Notes under the pieces: model-generated
Database searches by the model: none
The model's input: the letters and a program-made list of their open reading frames with translations, nothing else
Told to the model about the DNA's origin: nothing
Made by a program: the position numbers and the translations under genes
Part shown: positions 1 to 8,062 of the stretch, piece after piece
How the letters are laid out: the number at the start of each line of letters is the position of its first letter
Position numbering within the stretch: position 1 is the first letter of the stretch
Source of the DNA: Candidatus Atribacteria bacterium
GTDB lineage: Bacteria; Atribacterota; Atribacteria; Atribacterales; Caldatribacteriaceae
Length of the DNA: 9,639 nt
Direction: 5' to 3'
Assembly: GCA_029982105.1 (NCBI GenBank)
Contig: JARRCQ010000046.1
Location: forward strand, 1 to 9,639

Positions 1-166
1 TATGAAAAGAAGGAGGAAAAAAGTTAGGCCCCGAAAAAATCTCCAACTTTGACTGAACCGATACCACAAACGTCCAGTAAATAGGAAATAAAGTAACTAT
101 TGCTATCAAAATACACAAAACATAGATAAAAAAGAGCCTGATTTTCTTTTTAGCAGCAGCCTGCAT
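1..166 (-). CDS. Sugar ABC transporter permease, MalG-like, partial (N-terminus only)
   Basis: Only the first 55 codons are present; the gene runs off the low-coordinate edge. The peptide starts MQAAAKKKIRLFF and continues into a hydrophobic helix (about residues 10-30) ending in FPIYWTF. That positive N-terminus, first membrane helix and P-x-Y/W-W pattern is how MalG/UgpE-type inner-membrane permeases of carbohydrate ABC importers begin. It would pair with the MalF-like permease just upstream to form the membrane channel. The ATG follows directly after the upstream TAA (TAAATG, no spacer), and its ribosome binding site AGGAGG (175-180, 8-nt spacing) lies inside the end of the upstream gene, so the two are translationally coupled. 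The EAA loop that would confirm the family lies outside the window. The identification rests on the N-terminal pattern and position. Confidence 0.85.
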   Translation of the reverse strand, partial: MQAAAKKKIRLFFIYVLCILIAIVTLFPIYWTFVVSVQSKLEIFSGPNFFPPSFH

Positions 167-1036
167 TTAACTTTCCTCCTGACTAGCAGAAATAAAAGTC
201 AACAACAACCAACAAATAACAATAGTTAAGTAAAGTAAGAAAAGCGACATAGCCGAACTATATCCATAGTTCATAGATCGCAGGGCTTCTCTCACGAGAT
301 GAATACTAACAAAACGAGTAGCCGTTCCCGGACCACCACTGGTCAACATCCATACTTCATCAAAAATTCGGAAGGTATCCATTATCCGGATAAAAAGAGT
401 AGTTAAAATTACCGGCCGGAGAAGAGGCAAGGTAATATAGCGAAAAGTCTGCCAACGGTTGGCTCCGTCTACTAAAGAAGCCTCATATGGGTCTTTAGGT
501 AAGGAAGCCAATCCAGCCATAAAAGTTAAAATCACAAAGGGCGTCCAATGCCAAACATCCATAAAAACCGTAGTAGCAAATGCTTGATTAGCGTTTACTC
601 CAATATTGTAGTTAACTCCAATTTTACCCAAGAAATAAGGAAGCGGACCTACATCAGGATTGGTAAGTAAAACCCACATACTTCCAATACTAACTGGAGC
701 CATAGCTAAAGGCAAAGCCATAATAGTTCTGAAAACGCCTTTACCCTTAAATTCGTAAGTTAACAAATTAGCAATTAAAAGACCAAGAGGAAGTTCAATA
801 ATGCAACAAAAAAACACAAAAGAAAGTCCTAAACCAAGAGAGCTCCAAAAGCTGGAGTCAAACATCAAATTCCGATAATTATCAAAACCAATATAAACCA
901 TTCCCGTCCGGGAAAATACACTATATCTAAAAACACTCAAATAAATAACATAAATAACCGGAACTACCCCGATAAGAATCATTAGAATAAGTGTGGGGGA
1001 TATCAACCCCCACACTTGAGCTTTATTTGCCCGCAA
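167..1036 (-). CDS. Sugar ABC transporter permease, MalF/UgpA-like
   Basis: A 289-residue inner-membrane permease of a carbohydrate ABC importer. Hydrophobic segments are visible at about residues 10-33, 68-92, 105-125, 155-178, 205-218 and 262-283, matching the six-helix core of binding-protein-dependent transport permeases (BPD_transp_1). The cytoplasmic EAA loop that contacts the ATPase is clear at about 185-208: EASLVDGAN, then F..ITLPLLRP. The start codon is TTG; it is chosen because AGGAGG (1046-1051) sits 9 nt upstream and overlaps the stop of the binding-protein gene. Codons 7-16 form one strand-complementary hairpin (989-1017), listed separately. The neighbours are the substrate-binding protein upstream and a MalG-like partner downstream. 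No ATPase gene is in the window; it may follow the second permease or be a shared MsmX-like subunit. The substrate cannot be read from the permease. Confidence 0.95.
   Translation of the reverse strand: MRANKAQVWGLISPTLILMILIGVVPVIYVIYLSVFRYSVFSRTGMVYIGFDNYRNLMFDSSFWSSLGLGLSFVFFCCIIELPLGLLIANLLTYEFKGKGVFRTIMALPLAMAPVSIGSMWVLLTNPDVGPLPYFLGKIGVNYNIGVNANQAFATTVFMDVWHWTPFVILTFMAGLASLPKDPYEASLVDGANRWQTFRYITLPLLRPVILTTLFIRIMDTFRIFDEVWMLTSGGPGTATRFVSIHLVREALRSMNYGYSSAMSLFLLYLTIVICWLLLTFISASQEES
989..1017 (-). promoter_or_regulatory. Perfect 11-bp stem hairpin in the 5' end of the permease gene
   Basis: AAGTGTGGGGG and CCCCCACACTT are exact inverted copies flanking a 7-nt loop. In the minus-strand mRNA the stem begins about 20 nt after the permease TTG start and about 33 nt after the binding-protein stop. 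No U-run follows it, so it does not look like an intrinsic terminator. My inference is that it stabilises the 3' end of the binding-protein message and/or slows permease translation, the role that intercistronic hairpins play in other importer operons. Here it lies inside coding sequence. Confidence 0.6.
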
Positions 1037-1045
1037 GCTCTCTTA

Positions 1046-1051
1046 CCTCCT
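1046..1051 (-). promoter_or_regulatory. Ribosome binding site deciding the TTG start of the MalF-like permease
   Basis: AGGAGG on the minus strand lies 9 nt upstream of the TTG at 1036-1034. It overlaps the TAG stop of the binding-protein gene (1052-1050), coupling the two reading frames. It is the main reason for accepting a TTG start. Confidence 0.8.
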
Positions 1052-2477
1052 AATAGCCTAAATCTTCCATCAATTTATCAGCTTCTTTGGCTAATTTATC
1101 CAGACACTCTTCAGCAGAAACTTCTCCAGCCACTGCCTTGGAAATCCACTGGAGATAAAGTTCATTGAGTGGTGTCTGCATAGGTAGAGGAGGACAACCA
1201 GCAAAAAGATGACCTTTCTCTTGCATTACAGTGTAGTAGTTACCCATTTTTTCATTTAATTCAGTGATAGCTGGATCTTCAAAAGCAGATTGTCTTACCA
1301 CCGTAGTAGCTAATTTAGCAAATTCAGGTTGCCACTCTTTACGAGTACACCACTGCATAAACAGCCAAGCAGCTTCTTTGTTTTTGGCTGCTTTAGGAAT
1401 TCCCCAAGCTCCACCATCATAGTAACCAATATAACCTTCGCCAGCCTCAGCTGCTTCTAGAACTCCTGGTTTGGTAGGTGGAAGGTCAACTCCAATTTTA
1501 CCAATCACTACTGAACGGTTCGGGTCATTAGCTAAAAAGCCTAAGTTTTCCATATATAGAAAACCTTGGGCTATTATTCCCGTTCCAAACACAGCTGCCG
1601 CCTCATCCCAAGTATAAGTTCTAACTCCCGGAGGAGCATATTGCAACATATCTACGTACCAACGGAGAGCTTCTTTAGCAGCATCGCTGTTTAAAGTTCC
1701 ACCATTTTCTACACTGGTTCTCATATTTTCTAGGTTTACTCCCCAATTGTATACACCCCAGGTAGGCCAGATAGTCTCACAAAGCTCATAAGCCAAACAA
1801 GGATGAGTTTTTGCCTGTGCTACATGGCCATAAAGCTCAATACCTTTTTCTTTTCCATATTCGGTGAAGAATTTAGCAATGTCAGTATATTGTTCCCAGG
1901 TAGTAGGAACAGCTAGATCGTATCCATATTTCTCTTTGAAAGCAGCTTGTATTTCTGGGTCATTGAACAAGTCGGTTCTATAAATATAAGTTTTCAAGAA
2001 AGCTTCGAACGGTATACCGTAAAGAGTACCTTCCTCATCTTTGAAGGAATCAATAAAACTAGTAAAATCGGGCAAATCAAAATCAGGATAAGTTAGTTCT
2101 GCATTCTCAGCTAAAGAGTTTAACCCATACAGCCACCCTTGTTCTAAATAACTGGCAAAGGCGTCCTGTTCTATATAGACAAAATCATAAATCCCAGTCC
2201 CAGCTTGCATATCCTGAATTTCTTTGTTGTACATTTCATCCCAGGAAGTGGTTTCAAGTTCTACTTTAATCCCGGTTAATTCTTCAAACGCAGGAATAGC
2301 TACCTCAGCTATAGCTTTCGATGGAGGAGTACTTTCAGTTACACCATGAATTACTACTCCCTGATAAGGTTCGGCTGCTTTTTTCCACCAATCAGGATTA
2401 GCTACTTGAGCAAAAGCTGCTGTGGAAATCAGCAAAAAGCATAAAGCAAAAACCATAATCAATAGACGTTTTCTCAC
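1050..2477 (-). CDS. Carbohydrate ABC transporter substrate-binding protein (SBP family 1)
   Basis: A secreted solute-binding protein of about 475 residues, the usual length for carbohydrate-binding SBP_bac_1 proteins. It opens with RKR, a hydrophobic stretch of about 15 residues and STAAFA|Q, a type I signal peptide with predicted cleavage after residue 23. No lipobox cysteine is present, so it should be free in a periplasm. Family landmarks include YDFVYIEQDAF (about 97-107), YGIPFEAF followed by YRTDLF (about 153-171), VPTTWEQY (about 190-197) and a C-terminal helical AAWLFMQW (about 371-378) segment. Tryptophans and tyrosines are abundant, as expected of sugar or polyol sites. I place the start at GTG 2477-2475, because the ATG at 2486 directly abuts the AAAGGAG site and leaves no spacing; TTG at 2480 is the other option. 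The following permease genes are its transport partners. The ligand is unknown. Confidence 0.92.
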   Translation of the reverse strand: MRKRLLIMVFALCFLLISTAAFAQVANPDWWKKAAEPYQGVVIHGVTESTPPSKAIAEVAIPAFEELTGIKVELETTSWDEMYNKEIQDMQAGTGIYDFVYIEQDAFASYLEQGWLYGLNSLAENAELTYPDFDLPDFTSFIDSFKDEEGTLYGIPFEAFLKTYIYRTDLFNDPEIQAAFKEKYGYDLAVPTTWEQYTDIAKFFTEYGKEKGIELYGHVAQAKTHPCLAYELCETIWPTWGVYNWGVNLENMRTSVENGGTLNSDAAKEALRWYVDMLQYAPPGVRTYTWDEAAAVFGTGIIAQGFLYMENLGFLANDPNRSVVIGKIGVDLPPTKPGVLEAAEAGEGYIGYYDGGAWGIPKAAKNKEAAWLFMQWCTRKEWQPEFAKLATTVVRQSAFEDPAITELNEKMGNYYTVMQEKGHLFAGCPPLPMQTPLNELYLQWISKAVAGEVSAEECLDKLAKEADKLMEDLGY

Positions 2478-2486
2478 CAAAATCAT

Positions 2487-2493
2487 CTCCTTT
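2487..2493 (-). promoter_or_regulatory. Ribosome binding site deciding the binding-protein start
   Basis: AAAGGAG on the minus strand is immediately followed by ATG (2486-2484) with zero spacing, too close for initiation. The TTG (2480-2478) and GTG (2477-2475) codons lie 6 and 9 nt downstream, so the GTG is favoured. The resulting protein begins with a normal positively charged signal-peptide n-region. Confidence 0.65.
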
Positions 2494-2540
2494 CGATTCT
2501 TCTGAAATTTCTAAAACTGAGCAAACTACTTTACTCTAAA

Positions 2541-2561
2541 GATAGACTTTCTATCACCTCC
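2541..2561 (-). promoter_or_regulatory. Orphan Shine-Dalgarno plus small hairpin in the SDR/binding-protein gap
   Basis: The 85-nt gap holds GGAGGTGAT (2561-2553), a 9-nt perfect complement of the usual bacterial 16S 3' end. It overlaps a hairpin GATAG-AAAGT-CTATC (2555-2541). No ATG, GTG or TTG follows at a usable distance, so this site does not serve an evident gene. It could be a ribosome standby site, a processing signal or a remnant. The rest of the gap shows no convincing promoter. Confidence 0.35.
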
Positions 2562-2562
2562 C

Positions 2563-3345
2563 TCACCATATCGTATAGCCTCCATCCATAACTAAAACGC
2601 TTCCCGTAACATAAGAGGAAGCGGGAGAAGCCAGAAAAACACAAGGACCTTTAATTTCTTGGGGGTTACCTAAACGACCAAAAGGGGTAAGTTTTTTCCA
2701 CAGTTCAGCATACTCAGGATATTCTTTTAAGAGGTCACCCACTAATTGGGTTTCCATATAACCAGGAGCAATGGTGTTAACTCGAACATTGTAAGGAGCC
2801 CATTCTGAGGCTAAAGATTTAGTAAGCATAATCACCCCTGCTTTAGAGGAGTTATAATGAGATTGAGCTTGGGGAGTGTTAACTACCAGTGCTGACATAG
2901 AAGAAATATTTATAATACTCCCTTTTCTTCTTTTAATCATTTCTCTTCCTACCGCCTGGCAACACAAAAATACACCGTTTAAATTTATATCTATAACTCT
3001 TTTCCAATCTTCTTCCGGCATTTCTTCGGCCTTCATCCATTGTCCTACCCCAGCAGAGGTTACCAGAATATCAATTTTTCCGAAATATTCCAGAGTTTTA
3101 TCAACCATTTCTTCTACTTCTACCTTTTTAGTAACATCCACCCGAAGAGCCAATGAATTCACTCCCCAAGACTGGATATTAGAGGCCACTTTTTGGGCTT
3201 TTTCCAAATTCAAATCTGCTACTACTACTTGAGCCCCCGCTTCTCCCAAAGCAATAGACATTTGTTCTCCTAAACCTTGCGCTCCGCCAGTAACAATAGC
3301 TACTTCTCCTTGCAGATTAAAAAGGTCTTTGACGTTTGGTAGCAT
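2563..3345 (-). CDS. Short-chain dehydrogenase/reductase, sugar- or polyol-oxidising type
   Basis: A 260-residue cytoplasmic NAD(P)-dependent oxidoreductase of the classical SDR family. The Rossmann glycine motif TGGAQGLG is at 19-26. An Asp at 44, ending the second strand (VVVADLN), predicts NAD(H) over NADP(H). DVT is at 70-72, and the NNAG motif appears as TSAG (96-99). The structural Asn is at 121, Ser at 148-149, and the catalytic YxxxK is Y164/K168, followed by APGYMET. The TPQAQSHYNSSKAG segment and the C-terminal DGGYTIW ending are typical of the polyol/hexulose-reductase and gluconate-5-dehydrogenase-like branch. Being first in an operon with a carbohydrate importer, it probably oxidises or reduces the imported sugar, polyol or sugar acid; that is inference. 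The ATG start is supported by AGGAGG at 3354-3359, 8 nt upstream. The exact substrate is unknown. Confidence 0.93.
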   Translation of the reverse strand: MLPNVKDLFNLQGEVAIVTGGAQGLGEQMSIALGEAGAQVVVADLNLEKAQKVASNIQSWGVNSLALRVDVTKKVEVEEMVDKTLEYFGKIDILVTSAGVGQWMKAEEMPEEDWKRVIDINLNGVFLCCQAVGREMIKRRKGSIINISSMSALVVNTPQAQSHYNSSKAGVIMLTKSLASEWAPYNVRVNTIAPGYMETQLVGDLLKEYPEYAELWKKLTPFGRLGNPQEIKGPCVFLASPASSYVTGSVLVMDGGYTIW

Positions 3346-3371
3346 CTTCTTATCCTCCTTTTATTAGGAAA

Positions 3372-3383
3372 ACAGAAAACTGT
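3372..3383 (-). terminator. Weak terminator-like hairpin downstream of tRNA-Pro
   Basis: ACAG-TTTT-CTGT followed by TTTCC on the minus strand lies between the tRNA 3' end and the SDR ribosome binding site. The stem is only 4 bp and AT-rich and the U-tract is short, so strong termination is unlikely. The remaining 61-nt gap holds no good -35/-10 pair, which leaves read-through from the tRNA promoter as the simplest source of SDR operon transcripts. Confidence 0.2.
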
Positions 3384-3406
3384 AGAAAATCATTGCCAGT
3401 AAGCTC

Positions 3407-3484
3407 TGGTCGGGGCGAGCCGATTTGAACGGCCGACCACTCGCACCCCAAGCGAGTGCGCTTACCAGGCTGCGCTACGCCCCG
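3407..3484 (-). tRNA. tRNA-Pro, anticodon GGG
   Basis: The minus strand folds into a complete cloverleaf of 78 nt including an encoded CCA. The acceptor stem CGGGGCG pairs perfectly with CGCCCCG, discriminator base A. The D arm is GCGC/GCGC, the anticodon stem is CTCGC/GCGAG around loop TTGGGGT (anticodon GGG, reading CCC and CCU), and the T arm is GGCCG-TTCAAAT-CGGCT with one G-U pair. The variable loop is short (5 nt), class I. It sits 42 nt downstream of the division gene and 61 nt upstream of the SDR gene on the same strand, with a consensus promoter immediately upstream. Confidence 0.97.
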
Positions 3485-3501
3485 ACTTTGCTTCTGCAAA
3501 A

Positions 3502-3526
3502 ATTATAAAAAGAAAGACAAATATTG

Positions 3527-3530
<4 letters not shown>
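3502..3530 (-). promoter_or_regulatory. Perfect-consensus sigma-70/sigma-A promoter for tRNA-Pro
   Basis: On the minus strand TTGACA (3530-3525) and TATAAT (3507-3502) are separated by exactly 17 bp, a full match to the housekeeping sigma consensus. Predicted transcription start is near 3495, about 11 nt before the mature tRNA 5' end. The -35 box overlaps the TGA stop of the division gene. Strength close to the maximum fits stable-RNA expression. It may also drive the sugar operon downstream. Confidence 0.9.
3508..3528 (-). terminator. Inverted repeat and T-rich tract within the tRNA promoter
   Basis: GACAA-TAT-TTGTC (3528-3516) followed by TTTCTTTTT resembles a weak intrinsic terminator for the preceding housekeeping operon. 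It occupies the end of the -35 box and the spacer of the tRNA promoter. The 5-bp AT-rich stem and 3-nt loop make efficient termination doubtful; a protein operator is an alternative. The position is certain, the role is not. Confidence 0.3.
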
Positions 3531-5492
<1,962 letters not shown>

Positions 5493-5500
<8 letters not shown>

Positions 5501-6635
5501 ACATCGCTCCTCCTTTCCACACTCTTCCTAAGTTAAAAGATAGGTGCTCCAAAAGAAAAGGCGCTTTTTTAAAGGCTTCCTCTTCGCTCATAGGACCATT
5601 GGTTATGGAAAAAAGAGCTAAAACTTTATCTTCCCAGAGAGAAAAAGCTTCTTCGGTAATTTTCCCTCCTACCAAAATTAGAGGTTTATGCCATCTATCA
5701 CACTTTTCTCTTACTCCACTCACTACTTTACCATAAAGAGATTGTTTATCAACTTTTCCCTCTCCACTTATTACCAAATCTGCTTTTTTAATCTCTTCCT
5801 CCACACCTAAAATATCCATAACTAATTGGATGCCAGAAACAAACTCAGCACCCCAAAAAGCATATAATCCTGCTCCTATTCCTCCTGCTGCCCCTGCACC
5901 CGGTAAATGGTCAATTTCTATCCCGGTATGTTCTTTAACTAATCGAGCATAATTACGCAAACCTCGGTCTAACATTTCTACTTCTTCAGGATTAGCTCCT
6001 TTTTGTGGACCATAAACATAAGCTGCTCCTTCTTCTCCGTAAAGGGGGTTCTTCACATCACAGGCAATAATCAGTTCCACCCCTTCTGGTTTCTCAAATA
6101 AATGTTGAGAGTCAATGCGTGCTAAATTTATTAAATCGTCACCTATCCCTCTTAATTCTCTCCCTTCCCGGTCAAAAAATTTCACTCCCAGAGCTCTCAG
6201 TGCTCCCATTCCCCCGTCGTTCGTAGCACTACCTCCGATACCTAATATGATACGACAAAACCCTAAATTTACTGCCTCTTTTATCAATTCCCCTACGCCA
6301 TAGGTAGTGGTAAAACGAGGATTCCTCTCCTCAGGTAGGAGAAGCGTTAGCCCTGCCACTTCAGCCATTTCTAAAACTGCTACTTCTCCGTTAGATACCA
6401 CTCCAATATGGGCTTTTACCTTCTCTCCTCGAGGTCCGGTTACTTCTTTTTCTATCATTTTACCTTTTGTTCCTTGCACTAACACCTCTACCGTACCTTC
6501 TCCTCCATCAGCTAAAGGTCGCTCCACTATGAGCCAGCTCTCATCCACCCTTTGTAGCCCTTTTTTAATCAATAAAGCAACTTCAGTACTCTTCAAACTA
6601 CCTTTAAAAGAATCAGGGGCAACCAATATTCTCAC
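5493..6635 (-). CDS. glxK: Glycerate 2-kinase (GlxK/GarK family)
   Basis: A 380-residue kinase of the class II glycerate kinase family, which phosphorylates D-glycerate with ATP; characterised GarK/GlxK-type enzymes give 2-phosphoglycerate. The N-terminus MRILVAPDSFKGSLKSTEVA is the family hallmark. It is followed by RPLADGGEGTVE (39-50), the glycine-rich LGIGGSATNDGGMGALRALG (131-150), ACDVKNPLYGEEGAAYVYGP (191-210), LPGAGAAGGIGAGL (244-257) and VISGEGKVDKQSLYGKV (288-304). Length is normal and no domain is broken. The start is GTG at 6635, with AAAGGAG (6647-6653) 11 nt upstream and a GTGA overlap with the S4 gene. The role is most likely salvage of glycerate (from serine, glyoxylate or sugar-acid breakdown) into lower glycolysis, with enolase acting on its product in the same operon. 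Family assignment is firm; product regiochemistry is inferred from family. Confidence 0.95.
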
Positions 6636-6883
6636 TCTTCTATTTTCTCCTTTTTTAGCACCTCGTATAGGGACTCTCCTTTTTCTCTGCCTTCCAAGTT
6701 TTTTACCCGCACCACTATCTGGTAGGTGGGAGTAAAAACTGTAATTTCATCTCCTAAATCAACCTCTGTCCCCGGCTTAGCTACTTTTCCATTCACTAAA
6801 ACCTTGCCGTTTTTACAAGCTGCTTGAGCCAGTGGTCGTCTTTTAATCAAAGAAGATACTTTAAGAAACTTATCTAATCTCAC
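6632..6883 (-). CDS. rqcP: S4-domain RNA-binding protein, RqcP/YabO family
   Basis: An 83-residue protein that is essentially one S4 RNA-binding domain. MRLDKFLKVSSLIKRRPLA and the following GKVLVNGKVAKPGTEVDLGDEI pattern closely resemble Bacillus YabO (RqcP). RqcP works with RqcH on the obstructed 50S subunit, where it supports alanine tailing of stalled nascent chains. The related Hsp15 (HslR) is longer and is the alternative. The first codon is GTG. The upstream sequence offers only a weak site (GGGAAG), so translation probably depends on coupling to the preceding gene, which it overlaps by 14 nt. It ends in a GTGA overlap with glycerate kinase. The position downstream of mazG mirrors Bacillus mazG-yabO and supports the call. 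No rqcH is in the window. Confidence 0.9.
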   Translation of the reverse strand: MRLDKFLKVSSLIKRRPLAQAACKNGKVLVNGKVAKPGTEVDLGDEITVFTPTYQIVVRVKNLEGREKGESLYEVLKKEKIEE

Positions 6884-7307
6884 GGTCTTCCCAGGGTAAT
6901 AGTACTTCTTCTCCCCTCTCCGGAAAAAGAGAATAATCTCCTTTTCCTCCTGCTACTACCATAACGAGAACCGAAAGCGCTCCATGCCCTTTAACCAGTT
7001 TTTCCAGCTCTTCTCTGCTTTCTCCTTCTTGAAATCTTCCCACTACCAAAACTGCTCTCTTACCCTCCAGATTTCCCAGATTATCCCAAATAACCCGAAA
7101 GGGTTTTTCTTCTACAGCCACATTTCTTACTTCTTTATCCAAAAAGGAATTTAGAAAACCACTCAAAATTAATCCTTCTGAATTAACTGCTATTAAAAGA
7201 TCAGGATTCCATCCCTGAACTAAGGGTAAAATAACTTTTAGCCGCTTTAAAAATTCAGCAAGATTTACTTTTTTCCCAGTGTAAATTTCTCTTTCGCTTT
7301 CTCCCAT
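6870..7307 (-). CDS. Degenerate type I phosphoribosyltransferase-fold protein, function unknown
   Basis: A 145-residue cytoplasmic protein that I recognise only by fold pattern. PDLLIAVNSEGLILSGFLNSFL (35-56) sits where type I PRTases have their first glycine-containing loop (PDxIVxIxRGGLxxAxxLA). GKRAVLVVG (82-90) then EGES (94-97) sits at the PRPP-binding motif, and a closing LLPWE (136-140) resembles the FPWE ending common in small prokaryotic PRTases. The key residues are lost: the two acidic residues after the hydrophobic strand are V89-G90, and the Thr-Gly phosphate loop reads Q-E-G. Catalysis is therefore unlikely, and a ligand-sensing or scaffold role is possible. The start ATG overlaps mazG by 43 nt with GGAGGAG 11 nt upstream; a stop codon lies just before it in frame, so no earlier start exists. 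It lies between mazG and the S4 gene. I know of no named gene for this position. Confidence 0.7.
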   Translation of the reverse strand: MGESEREIYTGKKVNLAEFLKRLKVILPLVQGWNPDLLIAVNSEGLILSGFLNSFLDKEVRNVAVEEKPFRVIWDNLGNLEGKRAVLVVGRFQEGESREELEKLVKGHGALSVLVMVVAGGKGDYSLFPERGEEVLLPWEDREIR

Positions 7308-8062
7308 AAACTATCCATCTCCTCCAAACTCACACCCGAAAGCTCTCTACCCTGCTCTTTAATCTCCTTTTCTATAAAGCCGAATCTTTCAGTAAAACGG
7401 TCATTAGTCCCTTGTAAGGCTTCCTCCGCCTGAATTCCCAAATGACGAGCCAAATTAACCAAGGCAAAGACTAAATCTCCCCATTCCTCTTTCATTCTTT
7501 CAGGATCCTTGTCTTCCCAAGCTTTTCTAAATTCTTCCCATTCTTCTTTTACTTTCTTCTCTACCTCTTCAGGAGTATTCCAATCAAAACCTACCCGAGA
7601 AGCTCGCTCTTGCATAGCTTGAGCTCGCAAAAGAGCAGGAAGGCTACGAGGTAAAGTAGAGAGCATCCCGGTTTTTTCTCTTTCTTCTTCTTTTATCTTT
7701 TCCCAGTTCAGAAGCACTGCTTCTACGTTTTTTGCTTCAACCTCCCCAAACACATGAGGATGACGCCTTTTCATCTTATATATAAGATATTCTAAAACAT
7801 CTTCAACGGTAAAAGTGTTCTTTTCTCTCCCTATTTGAGCATGGAAAACAATATGCAGCAACATATCTCCCAATTCTTCTCTCAATCTCATCTCATCTTT
7901 TTTATCTATAGCATCTAAAGCTTCGTAAAGTTCTTCCACCATCAGGGGTTTTAGCGTTTCCCGAGTTTGTTCTCTATCCCAGGGGCAACCCCCTTCTCCC
8001 CGTAAAGTAGCTACTACTTCTATTAATTCCTCAAAAAGCTCACCGGCTTTGCCACTGGACAC
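7265..8062 (-). CDS. mazG: Nucleoside triphosphate pyrophosphohydrolase MazG
   Basis: A 265-residue two-domain MazG that hydrolyses nucleoside triphosphates to monophosphates plus pyrophosphate, cleaning the nucleotide pool. Each tandem all-alpha domain carries the metal-binding EExxE...ExxD pattern: E43, E44, E47 with E63, D66 in the first, and E173, E174, E177 with E193, D196 in the second. CPWDREQT (26-33), HPHVFGE (101-107), NWEKIKEEE and VGFDW are family landmarks. Length matches the E. coli type (263) and lacks the methyltransferase-like N-domain fused in Bacillus YabN. I prefer GTG 8062-8060, because the purine-rich AAGGGG (8075-8080) is 12 nt away; the TTG at 8071 has only 3 nt of spacing. 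Mfd is upstream, overlapping by 23 nt. Confidence 0.95.
   Translation of the reverse strand: MSSGKAGELFEELIEVVATLRGEGGCPWDREQTRETLKPLMVEELYEALDAIDKKDEMRLREELGDMLLHIVFHAQIGREKNTFTVEDVLEYLIYKMKRRHPHVFGEVEAKNVEAVLLNWEKIKEEEREKTGMLSTLPRSLPALLRAQAMQERASRVGFDWNTPEEVEKKVKEEWEEFRKAWEDKDPERMKEEWGDLVFALVNLARHLGIQAEEALQGTNDRFTERFGFIEKEIKEQGRELSGVSLEEMDSLWEKAKEKFTLGKK

Noticed and set aside
989..1017. Hairpin read as an intrinsic terminator ending the binding-protein transcript
   Set aside because: No U-run follows the stem (next bases ATTCTAATG), and the downstream permeases need the transcript; a stabiliser or attenuator role is more likely.
2876..3232. Open frame on the plus strand inside the SDR gene
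   Set aside because: It is antisense to a clearly conserved SDR, has low-complexity Ser/Thr/Phe/Pro-rich translation, and shows no recognisable motif.
3354..3396. Separate promoter for the SDR operon using TAATAA as a -10 box
   Set aside because: TAATAA sits against the ribosome binding site and no -35-like hexamer occurs 16-18 bp upstream.
6115..6735. Two plus-strand open frames antisense to glycerate kinase
   Set aside because: Pro/Ser-rich shadow translations of a well-supported gene, with no domain similarity.
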